DNA of 64,000 nt from Maribacter sedimenticola (GTDB taxonomy: Bacteria; Bacteroidota; Bacteroidia; Flavobacteriales; Flavobacteriaceae), in NCBI RefSeq assembly GCF_900188415.1, contig NZ_FZNV01000004.1, positions 1 to 64,000 on the forward strand, in the 5' to 3' direction. Position 1 is the stretch's first letter. Every line of letters starts with the position of its first letter. Below, piece after piece: positions 26,505 through 37,223 of the stretch. The notes under the pieces were generated by a model. The model did not search any database and was not told the origin of the DNA. It saw only the letters and a program-made list of their open reading frames with translations. Made by a program: the position numbers and the translations under genes.

Positions 26505-27263
26505 ATGATAAAATTCTTTAGAAAAATTCGCCAAAACTTACTTTCAGAAGGCAAAACGGAAAAGTATCTTAAATATGCCATTGGTGAAATTGTGCTTGTC
26601 GTTATCGGTATTTTAATCGCACTTCAGATAAATAATTGGAATGAGAAACGTAAAATTAATAATGCGGAAATTGAAATTCTTCAAAACCTAAAAACGGAAT
26701 TGAGATATAATCTTAAAGACCTCGAAAATATAAACAAACAACATAAATCTGAATTTGAAGATGGTCTTTTTATTTTAAAATTATTTGGTACGGATATTTC
26801 TTCCTTTGCAGAATCAACATTGGATTCCCTTATGTCTAATGCTTTTGCAGGATATTCCTTTGAAGCAAAAGATGGGTATATCAAATCTCTAATTGCATCA
26901 AACAAAATTGATTATCTACAAAACGCAGAATTGAAATCCTACATTTCTTCTTTTGAATCTATGGTTATTGATGCTAATCAAGAAGATGGCTACGTTAGAA
27001 AACTACTAAATGAACGTTTTTGGCCAGCTACGGATGGTAAAATAAGCGCATTAAATAGTATCTCATCAACAGAAACGTATAAAGAATTTCCAAAAGGAAC
27101 TTACCCATCAGATTATAAATGGTTCTTTAATAATCGTGAAGTAGAAGATATAACAGCCAATATTTTTGCTTGGAAAAAAGAGAATGTAATAGATGAACAA
27201 GCTCTTATAGTGAAGATTAAAAGAATGATTGAGATTATTAATATCGAATTAAATGAAAAATAA
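26505..27263 (+). CDS. DUF6090 family membrane protein (copy 2)
   Basis: A 252-residue protein. Its N-terminus is close to copy 1 (MIKFFRKIRQNLLSEGK, then YLKYAIGEIVLVVIGILIAL), but the rest is clearly different. One membrane helix lies at about residues 27-45 and the C-terminal 200 residues are helical with unknown function. The leader CAACCACTAAACC directly before the start (26491-26503) is identical to that of copy 1. Confidence 0.85.
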   Translation: MIKFFRKIRQNLLSEGKTEKYLKYAIGEIVLVVIGILIALQINNWNEKRKINNAEIEILQNLKTELRYNLKDLENINKQHKSEFEDGLFILKLFGTDISSFAESTLDSLMSNAFAGYSFEAKDGYIKSLIASNKIDYLQNAELKSYISSFESMVIDANQEDGYVRKLLNERFWPATDGKISALNSISSTETYKEFPKGTYPSDYKWFFNNREVEDITANIFAWKKENVIDEQALIVKIKRMIEIINIELNEK

Positions 27264-27740
27264 AAGAAGTTTATCTAGGGCTATGAAAAATGGTTAATGC
27301 GGTTGGTACAGGGAAAATTCTACAGATTTTAGCTTGCCCTTTTCTAATAACTTAATTTTTACCAGGCAAAACCAACCTTACTAGAAATGTAATGCCTAAT
27401 GGGTAAAGTTAAAGGCATTTCATAACCCTCAAAACAACGAAACCAACTAAGAAATAATAGGTCATAGAATTAGTATTGATAATAGAACTGATCCTTACAA
27501 CCTTATAATCCGCTAAACCAAGAGTCACTTGTAATAAGCTTTTCTACAACTTAAAAGTGATATTATCATTTTCAGTTATTGTTTTAGGTCAGGCGATCCT
27601 AAATAACATGTGAAGATTTCCCTACTGTGATTCTTAATTATATGTTTATTTAAAATTATGGTCCAAAATCAGTTGGTTTTATAATCATAAAGTTTTAATG
27701 AAAGTTCGTTTAACTTACCTTTAGAGTCTTCTTTTAAAAA
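27264..27740. other. Intergenic stretch before the PUL regulator
   Basis: This 477-bp AT-rich stretch has no credible gene. A weak box TACCTTTA at about 27717 resembles TAnnTTTG with one mismatch, but no convincing -33 TTG goes with it. Confidence 0.5.
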
Positions 27741-30512
27741 ATGCTTTTCCAAAAGATGAAAACCAGTGTACTCTTTATCATACTAATGTATATGTTTCCT
27801 TTTTGGAGTATAGGACAAAATCTATCTCCACCAATACAACATTACAGTAGCTATGAATACAATGCCGCTAGTAAAAATTGGGGCATAACAATGGATAATA
27901 ATGGAGAGTTATATGTGGCCAACAATAATGGCCTTTTACATTTTAATGGGGAAAATTGGACCTTGAACAAATTACCCAATAAGACAATAATTCGTTCAAC
28001 TGCTTATGTAGATGGTAAGATTTTTACAGGCTCTTATGAAGAGTTCGGGTATTGGAAAATGAATGCTTACGGCTCTTTGGAATATACCTCTTTAACCCAT
28101 TTAATCACTGACCATGAATTTACGAACGAAGAATTTTGGCAAATTATACAACTGGACAATGCCATAATTTTTAGGTCTTTCTCAACCATTTATCTGTATA
28201 AGGACAATGATATTCAAGTATTGGATGCTCCCTTCGTCGTTACCAATATTGCAAAGCACAATGGTCAGATTATAGTTGCCGGCGAACAACGAAAACTTTT
28301 TTACATTAAGGATAATGAATTGGCCCCTTATGTATCTCACGATATTTTAGAAGGCAAGACCATTATAGATATGGTTTCCTTTGGAGAAAATTTATTGATT
28401 GGCACCAAACTGAACGGATGTTTTTTGCTTGTAAATGGTCAAGTTCAAGTATTGGATGACTCTATAAACAAAGAATTAAAAGAGCATCAATTAAATAAAG
28501 TATTGGTTATTGACCAAAACACTCTAGCTTTTGGTACGATTAAAAACGGAATCTACACCTACAATATCAAGCACAATACCTTCCAAAACCTGAATAAAGC
28601 GCTAGGGCTTCAGAATAATACGGTTTTGGCCATGTTACAGTTTAAGGAACAATTATGGTTAGGCCTTGATAATGGCTTGGACAAAATACAATTGAAAAAT
28701 CCAATTACCTATTACACGGACCACTCTGGAGTTTTAGGAACAGTTTATGATCTTGTAGACCATAATGGACAACTTTATTTAGGGAGTAATACAGGTATTT
28801 ACTATTTTAAAGAAAACCAATTACAATTTGTACCCGGCTCCCAAGGTCATGTTTGGGATTTGGAAATTATTGACGGTGATCTCTTTTGTGGGCACAATAC
28901 GGGTACTTTCATTTTAAAAAACGGTAAGTTGACCAAAGTGTCAGATATTTCTGGGGGCTACCAAATAGCAAAGGTTCCCGAAACAAGATCTTCCTATATT
29001 CAAGGTACTTATACGGGTCTGGCCAGCTTTAAGAAAGATGAAAACGGAGATTGGATCACTAGTAGGGTCTCTGGTATAGATTTTCCCGTTAAGCAATTTT
29101 GTTTTGAAAATGCTACAAATATTTGGGCCGCTCATCCATATAAAGGTCTGTTTAAAATAAAAATGGACAATACCCACACAAAAGTATTGTCGTTTACGGA
29201 AATAAAAACAGGTTCTATTCCCAACACCTACAATATAAAATTATATAATATTAAAAATCAGATCGTATTATCAAGCGAAGGCAATTGGTACAAATATGAT
29301 CCTATCTCAGATGTTATTTTGGAGTTTGATGAGTTTAAGGAGTTTAAAAATATGGATCTTGTAAACTACAATGCATCAAACTATTGGTTTTTTGATAATG
29401 ATAACCAGAAAAAAATAATCCATACCGACCTAATCGATAATCAATTTACCTTGGATGATGCCCAACTTAGAAAAAGATTGGCCATAGAAACCAAGACCAT
29501 TGTTAATTACAATGATTCCATATATTATTTTACCCTAACGGACGGCTTTGGAAAACTAAATCTTAACCAATTTGAAAATGAGCTAAAAAATGTAGAGCTA
29601 CCAACTCCCAGATTAAGTTCATTCAAAGATGAAAACACCACCTATACAATAACTAATTCCAATTTTAAAATTCCCTATAACCAATCTAAATCCTTGGGTA
29701 TTAATTTTTCCGCCGGTAGTTTTAAACAGTATACCTATTATTATGAACTTAAGGGTGCAATTGATCAATCCAACTATTTGGACAATGGTTCCATAAATCT
29801 CCAAAATCTACCTTTTGGTGAATATACCTTACAAATACATACAGTAAGTATAGGAAATGAACTTTCGGCTCCAAGAATAATAGATTTCAAAATTTTAAGA
29901 CCATGGTATTTTTCCAATTGGAGCTTATTTGGCTATTTAGTATTAATCATTGCCGGTATTCTTTTAGTTCGTTGGTATAACAGGCGAAAATTGGCAAAAA
30001 AGCATAATCTACTAAAAATTAAAATGCAGCGGGAACAGGATGAGCGCTTGGCCCAAATGGAAAAAGAAAAATTAGAAAAAGAAATTAAAAGAAAACAGAC
30101 CGAGCTTGCAAGGACTACCATGAGTGTGGCTAAGAAAAATGAACTGATTTTAGAACTTAAAGACCTTATTGCATTAAATCAAGAAGCATTTAGCAACAAA
30201 CAGCGTTTTAGATCACTATCCAAAAAATTGGATAGCTCCATGAACGAAGATCAGGATTGGAAACATTTTGAAGTCAGTTTTAAAGAACTACATGAAGATT
30301 TTTTCGAAAATCTTTTAAAGAAGTATCCAAAGCTGACCCCTAAAGATCTGCGGTTATGCGCTTATCTCAAAATGAACCATACTACAAAAGAGATAGCTCC
30401 ACTAATGGGAATATCCATTCGTGGTGTTGAGATCCATAGGTACCGTCTTCGTAAAAAATTGAACATTGACAGCTCCCAAAACCTTTCAAACTATCTAATA
30501 AAGTTTAAATAA
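27741..30512 (+). CDS. Membrane-spanning propeller-LuxR transcriptional regulator of the polysaccharide locus
   Basis: A 923-residue one-component regulator. After the signal peptide (ending SIGQ) comes a periplasmic propeller region (about residues 30-640) with repeats such as MDNNGELYVANNNGLLHFNGENW. A Y_Y_Y (triple-tyrosine) domain follows (about 650-715), then one membrane helix (about 727-748), a charged coiled coil (750-830), and a C-terminal LuxR-type HTH (about 860-923; LTPKDLRLCAYLKMNHTTKEIA, then SIRGVEIHRYRLRKKL). No kinase or receiver domain is present, so signal passes directly from periplasm to DNA binding. It lies 263 bp before susC, on the same strand, and probably senses an oligosaccharide of that locus. 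Confidence 0.88.
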   Translation: MLFQKMKTSVLFIILMYMFPFWSIGQNLSPPIQHYSSYEYNAASKNWGITMDNNGELYVANNNGLLHFNGENWTLNKLPNKTIIRSTAYVDGKIFTGSYEEFGYWKMNAYGSLEYTSLTHLITDHEFTNEEFWQIIQLDNAIIFRSFSTIYLYKDNDIQVLDAPFVVTNIAKHNGQIIVAGEQRKLFYIKDNELAPYVSHDILEGKTIIDMVSFGENLLIGTKLNGCFLLVNGQVQVLDDSINKELKEHQLNKVLVIDQNTLAFGTIKNGIYTYNIKHNTFQNLNKALGLQNNTVLAMLQFKEQLWLGLDNGLDKIQLKNPITYYTDHSGVLGTVYDLVDHNGQLYLGSNTGIYYFKENQLQFVPGSQGHVWDLEIIDGDLFCGHNTGTFILKNGKLTKVSDISGGYQIAKVPETRSSYIQGTYTGLASFKKDENGDWITSRVSGIDFPVKQFCFENATNIWAAHPYKGLFKIKMDNTHTKVLSFTEIKTGSIPNTYNIKLYNIKNQIVLSSEGNWYKYDPISDVILEFDEFKEFKNMDLVNYNASNYWFFDNDNQKKIIHTDLIDNQFTLDDAQLRKRLAIETKTIVNYNDSIYYFTLTDGFGKLNLNQFENELKNVELPTPRLSSFKDENTTYTITNSNFKIPYNQSKSLGINFSAGSFKQYTYYYELKGAIDQSNYLDNGSINLQNLPFGEYTLQIHTVSIGNELSAPRIIDFKILRPWYFSNWSLFGYLVLIIAGILLVRWYNRRKLAKKHNLLKIKMQREQDERLAQMEKEKLEKEIKRKQTELARTTMSVAKKNELILELKDLIALNQEAFSNKQRFRSLSKKLDSSMNEDQDWKHFEVSFKELHEDFFENLLKKYPKLTPKDLRLCAYLKMNHTTKEIAPLMGISIRGVEIHRYRLRKKLNIDSSQNLSNYLIKFK

Positions 30513-30775
30513 AACAACATTACTCCTTAATCAAAACTACTTCAGGTATTAAGAGTGCGTTAATTATCTACATCATTACTACATCATTACGTTAATTTTT
30601 ACTAGTAAAAATACGTATCCACTACTGCAAAAGCCCATAATTAAGGGTGTTCAGGCTACACATTATCTTGATGTACTTTTTATGTAGTTCTATATAATTC
30701 AACCGCTTCTTGTTTTGATAACTTGCTACTGAAATTAACAACTTGATAATTTTACAACTCAATTTTTAAACAATT

Positions 30776-33700
30776 ATGAAAATAGGAATCAAATTTTTAA
30801 CATTCTGCATTTTAATGACCCACTTGGCGGTTTTTGCGCAAAATGGAATTTCGGTTTCGGGAACTGTAACTGACAATGATGGTCAACCATTGCCAGGTGC
30901 CAGCATTATTATTAATGGTACTACTACAGGAACCCAAACTGATTTTGACGGTCTATATGCATTGAAAGATGTACCGGAAAATGGTACACTTGTTATCAGT
31001 TACATAGGATATGCAACACAAGAAATATCTGTAAACGGTCAGACAACTATCAATATTTCCTTGTCCGAGGATTCCCAAGCTTTGGATGAAGTGGTGGTCG
31101 TGGGTTATGGTACACAGAAAAAGGCGGATCTCACTGGATCCATTACGACCATTAAAACAGAAGATATCACTAGAACTCCTACTAGTGCGGCCATGCAATC
31201 CTTGCAAGGTAAGGTAGCCGGATTACAAGTTGTAAGCAGTGGTGCTCCCGGTACCGGACCAACAATTAGGGTTCGTGGTATTGGATCCTATGTAGGTGGC
31301 GCATCTGACCCTTTATATGTAGTCGACGGTACCTTTTTTGATGACATCGATTTTCTTAATACAGAGGATATAGAAACCATCTCTGTACTTAAAGATGCAT
31401 CTGCTTCCGCAATTTATGGGGTCCGTGCAGCAAACGGTGTAGTATTGATCGAAACCAAATCGGGTAAGATCAACCAAAAACCGGAAATTACCTATAATGG
31501 GTACCAAGGGGTTCAAATAGCGCAAAATGTAGTTACCCTTTCCAATGCCGAACAGTTTGCAACTGTGGCAAGGGAATCTGGATCTGCCGCGGAAGCGCAG
31601 TCAATAGAAAATGCCATACAACGGTATGGTAGAAGTAGAATAAATCCTAACGTACCTAATGTCAATACAGATTGGTACGATTTAATCTTACGCCATGCCC
31701 TACAGCAGAACCACAGTATAGGTGTTGCCGGTGGTACGGAGTCCGTAACCTACTCATTGGGACTTAACTATTTTGAGCAAGAAGGTATTTTAAAAATGAA
31801 GAATGATTATGAGCGATTCAATATACGCTCTAAGGTCAATGTGGAAATTACCGATCGCTTGGATATAGGTATCTCTACCCTTTTTAGCAATGCTACTAGA
31901 TATAGACCGGAAAACACGGCTTTTGCCTTGGCATATTATGCCACCCCCACCATGCCCGTTCTTGACCCATCAAAAACGGAAGCATATCCCAGACCATATG
32001 CAAATGCTCAGGATTTAGGATACAGAGGCACGCAGAATCCTTTTCCCGTAATGGAAAATACAGAAAACAGGGATAAGATTAGAAATACCTTGACTACAGT
32101 AGATTTAAACTATCAATTAATACCGGATAAACTAACGCTCAAGACTGCGTTTTATCACAACTTTGAAACTACGGAAACTAGGGAAGTACGCTTACCGTAC
32201 TTTTTTGGAAATGGAAATGCGTTTAGGGAAAATGCAGAGTTGGTAAAAAGAAACCAAACTTTTTCCGAGCAAACATGGGACAATACGTTAACTTATGATG
32301 ACAATTTTGGCAAACATAATTTAACCGCATTAGCAGGTACATCATATAGAAATAGATCGTATGAACAATTAGAGGCAAAAGGTCTTAACTTCCCTAATGG
32401 TCCTGGTATTGGCGATGAATCATATTTCTTGGATTTAGCAAAGACTATTGATGTAGACGGTGTAGGAGATGATGGTCTAAGACAATATTTTTTCTCATAC
32501 TTTGGGCGTATTGCCTATAACTTTGATAGCAAATACCTTCTTTATGGTACGTTTAGGGCTGATGGCACCAGTAAATACCAAGAGAAATGGGGCTATTTTC
32601 CAACCGTTGGTGTAGGCTGGGTCGTTTCGGAAGAATCGTTCATGGAAAACAGCAATATCATTGACTTTTTGAAATTAAGAGCCAGTTGGGGCGAGTTAGG
32701 TAATGCCAACGTAGCGGCAAGCACCGGTGGCATAACTTCAACAGAGGTAGATGCCGCTTTTGGGGATGTTCGCTATCCGGGACTTGTAACCAGTAGTGAT
32801 TTTGAAGCTTTAAAATGGGAGGTAACGGCCGAGACCAATGTAGGTTTGACCGCTAGATTATTCGATAATAAATTAACCATAGATTCTGATTACTTCGTAA
32901 GGGAAACCCGTGATGCTGTAATTCCGGTCTCTAGATTGTTAGTACCGGGCGAAACCAGACAGAACGTGGGCGTCATTAGAAACTCCGGTTTCGAAATAGT
33001 TGCCAATTGGAATCAGAAAGTATCGGACAACTTTAGCTTTAGTGTTGGGGGTAACTTCTCAACTCTTGATAATGAAGTACTTGACTTAGCGGGTCAAGAA
33101 AATCTAACTTCAGGTGGCGACACTGCCCAACGTACAGTTGTTGGCGGCACCATTAATCCCTTCTTTGGTTTACAAGTAGAAGGTGTTTATCAAACAGATG
33201 AAGAAATTCTATCAGATCCTGCAGCACAAGCTGCAATTGCTAATGGATTGACCGTAGCGCCCGGCGATTTAAAGTTCGTAGATCAGAATGGTGATACGGT
33301 AATCGATGCACAAGATAGAGTGGACCTTGGCTCCTATCTTCCAACGTATTCCTTCGGGTTCAATTTGGGAATGAACTACAAAGCATGGGATTTTAATTTA
33401 AATGTAATTGGTCAAGGCGGTAATGTCATCGCCAACCAAAAACGTTTCGCCATTCGCCAAACACCGGACGCCAACATAGATAGGGATTTCGCCGTAAATA
33501 GATGGAACGGCCCAGGGAGCACTAATAGTTACCCATCCGCAAGGGGAATTAGAAATCCTTGGAGCAACCAGTTTCTGAACAGCTTTTTTGTAGAAAAGGG
33601 AGATTTTGTGAGATTACAGAACGTAACCCTAGGGTATACGCTACCAAAGCTTAATAGCAAGTTCAATCCTGATATTAGATTCTATATCACCGCAGAGCGT

Positions 33701-33814
33701 CCATTGACATTCTTCAACTATAACGGATTTACCCCAGAAGTTTCAGATGGTAGGGATACCCAAACGTATCCTATACCCGGTGTGTACACATTTGGCGTAA
33801 ATATTAAAATTTAA
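30776..33814 (+). CDS. susC: SusC-family TonB-dependent outer-membrane glycan transporter
   Basis: A 1012-residue outer-membrane protein with a signal peptide (residues 1-22, ending FAQ). A carboxypeptidase-regulatory-like domain follows (VSGTVTDNDGQPLPGASI), then the TonB box region (LDEVVVVGYG), the plug (VRGIGS, PLYVVDG, ASASAIYGVRAANGVVLIETK) and the barrel, ending FGVNIKI. This is the full length of the SusC family. It works with the SusD protein encoded 10 bp downstream to import oligosaccharides. The genes from here to the sulfatase are closely spaced and same-stranded, so they likely form one long operon. Confidence 0.95.
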   Translation: MKIGIKFLTFCILMTHLAVFAQNGISVSGTVTDNDGQPLPGASIIINGTTTGTQTDFDGLYALKDVPENGTLVISYIGYATQEISVNGQTTINISLSEDSQALDEVVVVGYGTQKKADLTGSITTIKTEDITRTPTSAAMQSLQGKVAGLQVVSSGAPGTGPTIRVRGIGSYVGGASDPLYVVDGTFFDDIDFLNTEDIETISVLKDASASAIYGVRAANGVVLIETKSGKINQKPEITYNGYQGVQIAQNVVTLSNAEQFATVARESGSAAEAQSIENAIQRYGRSRINPNVPNVNTDWYDLILRHALQQNHSIGVAGGTESVTYSLGLNYFEQEGILKMKNDYERFNIRSKVNVEITDRLDIGISTLFSNATRYRPENTAFALAYYATPTMPVLDPSKTEAYPRPYANAQDLGYRGTQNPFPVMENTENRDKIRNTLTTVDLNYQLIPDKLTLKTAFYHNFETTETREVRLPYFFGNGNAFRENAELVKRNQTFSEQTWDNTLTYDDNFGKHNLTALAGTSYRNRSYEQLEAKGLNFPNGPGIGDESYFLDLAKTIDVDGVGDDGLRQYFFSYFGRIAYNFDSKYLLYGTFRADGTSKYQEKWGYFPTVGVGWVVSEESFMENSNIIDFLKLRASWGELGNANVAASTGGITSTEVDAAFGDVRYPGLVTSSDFEALKWEVTAETNVGLTARLFDNKLTIDSDYFVRETRDAVIPVSRLLVPGETRQNVGVIRNSGFEIVANWNQKVSDNFSFSVGGNFSTLDNEVLDLAGQENLTSGGDTAQRTVVGGTINPFFGLQVEGVYQTDEEILSDPAAQAAIANGLTVAPGDLKFVDQNGDTVIDAQDRVDLGSYLPTYSFGFNLGMNYKAWDFNLNVIGQGGNVIANQKRFAIRQTPDANIDRDFAVNRWNGPGSTNSYPSARGIRNPWSNQFLNSFFVEKGDFVRLQNVTLGYTLPKLNSKFNPDIRFYITAERPLTFFNYNGFTPEVSDGRDTQTYPIPGVYTFGVNIKI

Positions 33815-33824
33815 ACATACAGCT

Positions 33825-35372
33825 ATGAAATATATAAAAGTTAACAAACTAACAGTGCTTTTAGCCTTTCTAGGTACTGTACTAATGGGTTGTTCAGATG
33901 AGCTGGACCAACCGGAACTGAACAATAATTTCGCAGGAGGAACGGACTTCTCCCAAACCGATGATATGATATTTTCATTGATCGGGGTATACCAATCTGT
34001 CGCTGATAGAGGTTGGGAACAACCCTTGGTTGTTTCCACTAGAGGTGATGATGTCAATGCCGCCGGTGATCAACAAGGGTTAAAAAACCAAGACCGTTAT
34101 GTGTACGATAATTCATTCTTTGGATCAAGAACCTTATGGGAAACTTATTATGGTGATATCATAGGTGCACATACCGGTATGGAGCAGATAGAACGATATA
34201 TGGAGTTTGCAGATGATGAAGGCATTGCCTTAGGTAACCAATATATTGCAGAGGCAAAAGTATTGCGCGCCGTGTTACTCTTTCAATTATCCCAAGTATA
34301 TGGTTCGGTATTTATTCCAACTTCATCAGATTTAAATGATTTTGCAGATGTGACATCGGTACCTAGTAAGGATGAAGTTATGCAACATATCTCTGACCAA
34401 ATGGACGAAGCAATTCCGTTCTTACTTGACCTCAGACCAAATGAGCATACGGATTTACCTGGTGGGGTTACCAAATACACCGCTTTAATGCTAAAGGCAG
34501 AGGCCAATCAAGAATTAGAAAATTACCAAGCCGTAGCAGATGCTACAGGTGAAATTATAGCTTCGGGCAAGTTCAGTTTGTTCCCAGATTATTATGAGTT
34601 GTTCAAAACTCCCGGTAAACTAAGCAACGAAAATTTATTTGAATTTCAATATTCGGATTTCGGCAACGGTGAAGGTGAACGTGTAAGTCACTTGTACGCT
34701 CCTTATGGTCCTAACTCATGGAACCCAGAAGTTGATGGTTCCAGTAACGGATGGGGATTCTTTGAACCTACCTTAAAATATATTGAATTTATGTTGGACA
34801 GAGGCGAGACCGATCGTCTGGAAACTTCGGTTTTCTTTAGCCAAAAGGGTATTGACAGTTTGATCGCCACAACGTCGTATACGGCAGAAACCCTTCCTTC
34901 GTTTGTATCTCCCGTAACTAGGGATGGTGATGAAAATACATCAACGGTTCGTTCAATATTTTCCAGTGGTAAACATTATTTACCTACCAATCAATTAATA
35001 CCGGGCCGTACGGCTTATGGTAGTAACAAGAACAATATTGTTTTCCGTTACTCGGAAACATTGTTAATGTATGCAGAAGCTTTGGTTCAAGGAGCCAATA
35101 ACTCAGTAATGACTGCAGATGAGGCGGTTAATCAAGTACGGGCAAGAGCCAATATGGCTCCATTAAGTGGTGTTACACTAGATCAGATCGTAGATGAAAA
35201 ATATGCAGAGCTTTCAATGGAATGGGGAAAACGCTTTTTCGATATGGTAAGATTGGGCAGGTATGATGAGCTAAGTTACGATGGAAGAACCTTTACGGAA
35301 GATAAGGCCTTTGTAACCTATCATCAAGATCAGATAGACGAGTTTCCAATATTAGGTGAAATAGCAAACTAA
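33825..35372 (+). CDS. susD: SusD/RagB-family glycan-binding lipoprotein
   Basis: A 515-residue lipoprotein with lipobox LMGC (Cys near residue 23). It has the family's TPR-rich helical body: EAKVLRAVLLFQLSQVYG, YTALMLKAEANQELENYQAV, and the C-terminal block FRYSETLLMYAEALVQGANN and ELSMEWGKRFFDMVRLGR. It binds the glycan at the cell surface and caps the SusC pore. It is directly downstream of susC, 12 bp before the next gene. Confidence 0.95.
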   Translation: MKYIKVNKLTVLLAFLGTVLMGCSDELDQPELNNNFAGGTDFSQTDDMIFSLIGVYQSVADRGWEQPLVVSTRGDDVNAAGDQQGLKNQDRYVYDNSFFGSRTLWETYYGDIIGAHTGMEQIERYMEFADDEGIALGNQYIAEAKVLRAVLLFQLSQVYGSVFIPTSSDLNDFADVTSVPSKDEVMQHISDQMDEAIPFLLDLRPNEHTDLPGGVTKYTALMLKAEANQELENYQAVADATGEIIASGKFSLFPDYYELFKTPGKLSNENLFEFQYSDFGNGEGERVSHLYAPYGPNSWNPEVDGSSNGWGFFEPTLKYIEFMLDRGETDRLETSVFFSQKGIDSLIATTSYTAETLPSFVSPVTRDGDENTSTVRSIFSSGKHYLPTNQLIPGRTAYGSNKNNIVFRYSETLLMYAEALVQGANNSVMTADEAVNQVRARANMAPLSGVTLDQIVDEKYAELSMEWGKRFFDMVRLGRYDELSYDGRTFTEDKAFVTYHQDQIDEFPILGEIAN

Positions 35373-35383
35373 AAAAAACAACC

Positions 35384-37183
35384 ATGAAACATTTTAAATA
35401 CGTAATTACCCTCTTGATGGCCGCCTTTCTTTTGGTTGCCTGTGAAGATGGTATTGATTCACTAACCGAGGTTGACCCAGGCGCGGATGAAACGGCTCCC
35501 AGCATTACAATTATCTCCCCTACTGAAGGTTTAGCGGTAAAGGTCAATGAAGAACTGGCAACGATTACCATAAAATTTGAAGCAAAAGATGATATAGAAT
35601 TGGCTTCGGTACAAGTAGCCCTGGATGGTACTATTTTAAAGACCTATTCAAACTTTCTGGATTATAGGAGACTTGTGGTAGATGATTTGGTTTATGACCA
35701 ACTGGCGGACGGTGATCATGTGCTCACCGTAACGGCAACAGACCTAGAAGGCAAAACAACAAATGGCACGGTCAATTTTACAAAAGAACCTGCCTATGTC
35801 GTTAAATATCCTGGAGAAATTTTATATATGCCCTTTGATGGCGCTTACGTTGACCTGATCAGCTTTGAGGAAGCCCAGGAATTTGGAAGTCCTTCTATTA
35901 GTGAAGATAATATTGCCGGAGACGGATCATACCAAGGGGCAACAGATACCTATCTGACCTTAGACCCTGAACGCTTCAAGAATGCAGAATTCAGTGCTAT
36001 CTTCTGGATGAAAATAAACAGTACTCCCGATCGCGCAGGTGTATTGACTATGAGTCCACCTTTAGTGGATGGCACCAATAACGACCTTACCAAAGGATTT
36101 CGTTTTTTCCGTGAAAACGCTAATGGCAATCAACGCTTTAAATTAAATGTTGGTTCTGGTGATGCCGGTACTTGGTTATACGGTGGTGAAGCTGCAGACG
36201 TAGACCCTTCTACCGGAGAATGGGTAAACTTCGCTTTTACTATTTCCGGTGCTAAAGCTGTAGTATATATTGACGGTCAAATTGCTAGCGAGGGTGCTTT
36301 TAATGGAATTGATTGGACGGATGTCAATGTGCTATCCATCATGTCGGGCGCTCCTAACTTTACACAATGGAACCACTGGTCTGACGAAAGTTTAATGGAT
36401 GAACTACGCATCTTCAACAGGGCTATATCCCAAGAAGAAATTCAGCAAATAATGGCAGATGATTCTGGGGAATTTGTATCAACCTACCCTCCTACGTTCA
36501 ACGGTGAAATGTTTTACATGCCTTTTGATGGCACTTACAACGAACGTTTTAGAAACATTGACGCTACCGTTATAGGTACACCAGGTTATGCCGGTGAAAG
36601 TGTAGAAGGTGATAACGCCTATGCCGGTGCAACAGATTCCTATTTAACGTTTCCAACGAATGAATCCGGACCGCTTACTACAGAGGAATTTAGTGCAACT
36701 TTTTGGTACAAACTAAATGCCGACCCAACCCGTGGAGCAATTTTGGTTATGGGTCCAGAAGATGTGGATAACGCAGCTTATCCCGATGTACAGAACAAAC
36801 GTACCAACGGATTCAGGTTTTTCAGAGAGGGCGATGCCACACGCCAAGTATTTAAGTTGAACGTGGGTAACGGTGAAGCAGATTCATGGTTTGATGGTGG
36901 CGATGCCGCTGCACTGGATCCTACCACCACAGACTGGGTGCATTTGGCCTTTACCATTTCTGGAACCGAATGTGTGGTCTATTTTGATGGTGAGGTTGTT
37001 TCTCAAGGCAATTTTTCAGGTGTGGATTGGACTGGGTGCGATATCCTTTCCATTGGATCAGGAGCCCCAAGGTTTACGGAATGGGGACACGGTGCCGACC
37101 TAAGTTTTATTGATGAGCTTAGATTATACAACAAGGCATTGACCCAACAGGAAATTCAAGATATAAGACAAGCAGGTCTTTAA
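35384..37183 (+). CDS. Surface glycan-binding-type lipoprotein with two LamG-like domains
   Basis: A 599-residue lipoprotein (lipobox LLVAC). Residues about 40-135 form an Ig-like/cadherin-type domain (APSITIISPTEGLAVKVNEE). Two concanavalin-like (LamG/Laminin_G_3) modules follow, at about 144-360 and 374-599, each opening with YMPFDG and containing EFSA, FRFFRE, RQ/QRFKLNVG, W(V/-)xxAFTISG and DELRIFN or DELRLYN. The two are an internal duplication. In SusCD loci the next gene usually encodes such a surface glycan-binding protein (SusE/F position). No catalytic residues are evident. Confidence 0.85.
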   Translation: MKHFKYVITLLMAAFLLVACEDGIDSLTEVDPGADETAPSITIISPTEGLAVKVNEELATITIKFEAKDDIELASVQVALDGTILKTYSNFLDYRRLVVDDLVYDQLADGDHVLTVTATDLEGKTTNGTVNFTKEPAYVVKYPGEILYMPFDGAYVDLISFEEAQEFGSPSISEDNIAGDGSYQGATDTYLTLDPERFKNAEFSAIFWMKINSTPDRAGVLTMSPPLVDGTNNDLTKGFRFFRENANGNQRFKLNVGSGDAGTWLYGGEAADVDPSTGEWVNFAFTISGAKAVVYIDGQIASEGAFNGIDWTDVNVLSIMSGAPNFTQWNHWSDESLMDELRIFNRAISQEEIQQIMADDSGEFVSTYPPTFNGEMFYMPFDGTYNERFRNIDATVIGTPGYAGESVEGDNAYAGATDSYLTFPTNESGPLTTEEFSATFWYKLNADPTRGAILVMGPEDVDNAAYPDVQNKRTNGFRFFREGDATRQVFKLNVGNGEADSWFDGGDAAALDPTTTDWVHLAFTISGTECVVYFDGEVVSQGNFSGVDWTGCDILSIGSGAPRFTEWGHGADLSFIDELRLYNKALTQQEIQDIRQAGL

Positions 37184-37223
37184 TAAATAGTGTAGTTTAA
37201 TTAAGTTAATGTAGTAGATTTTT

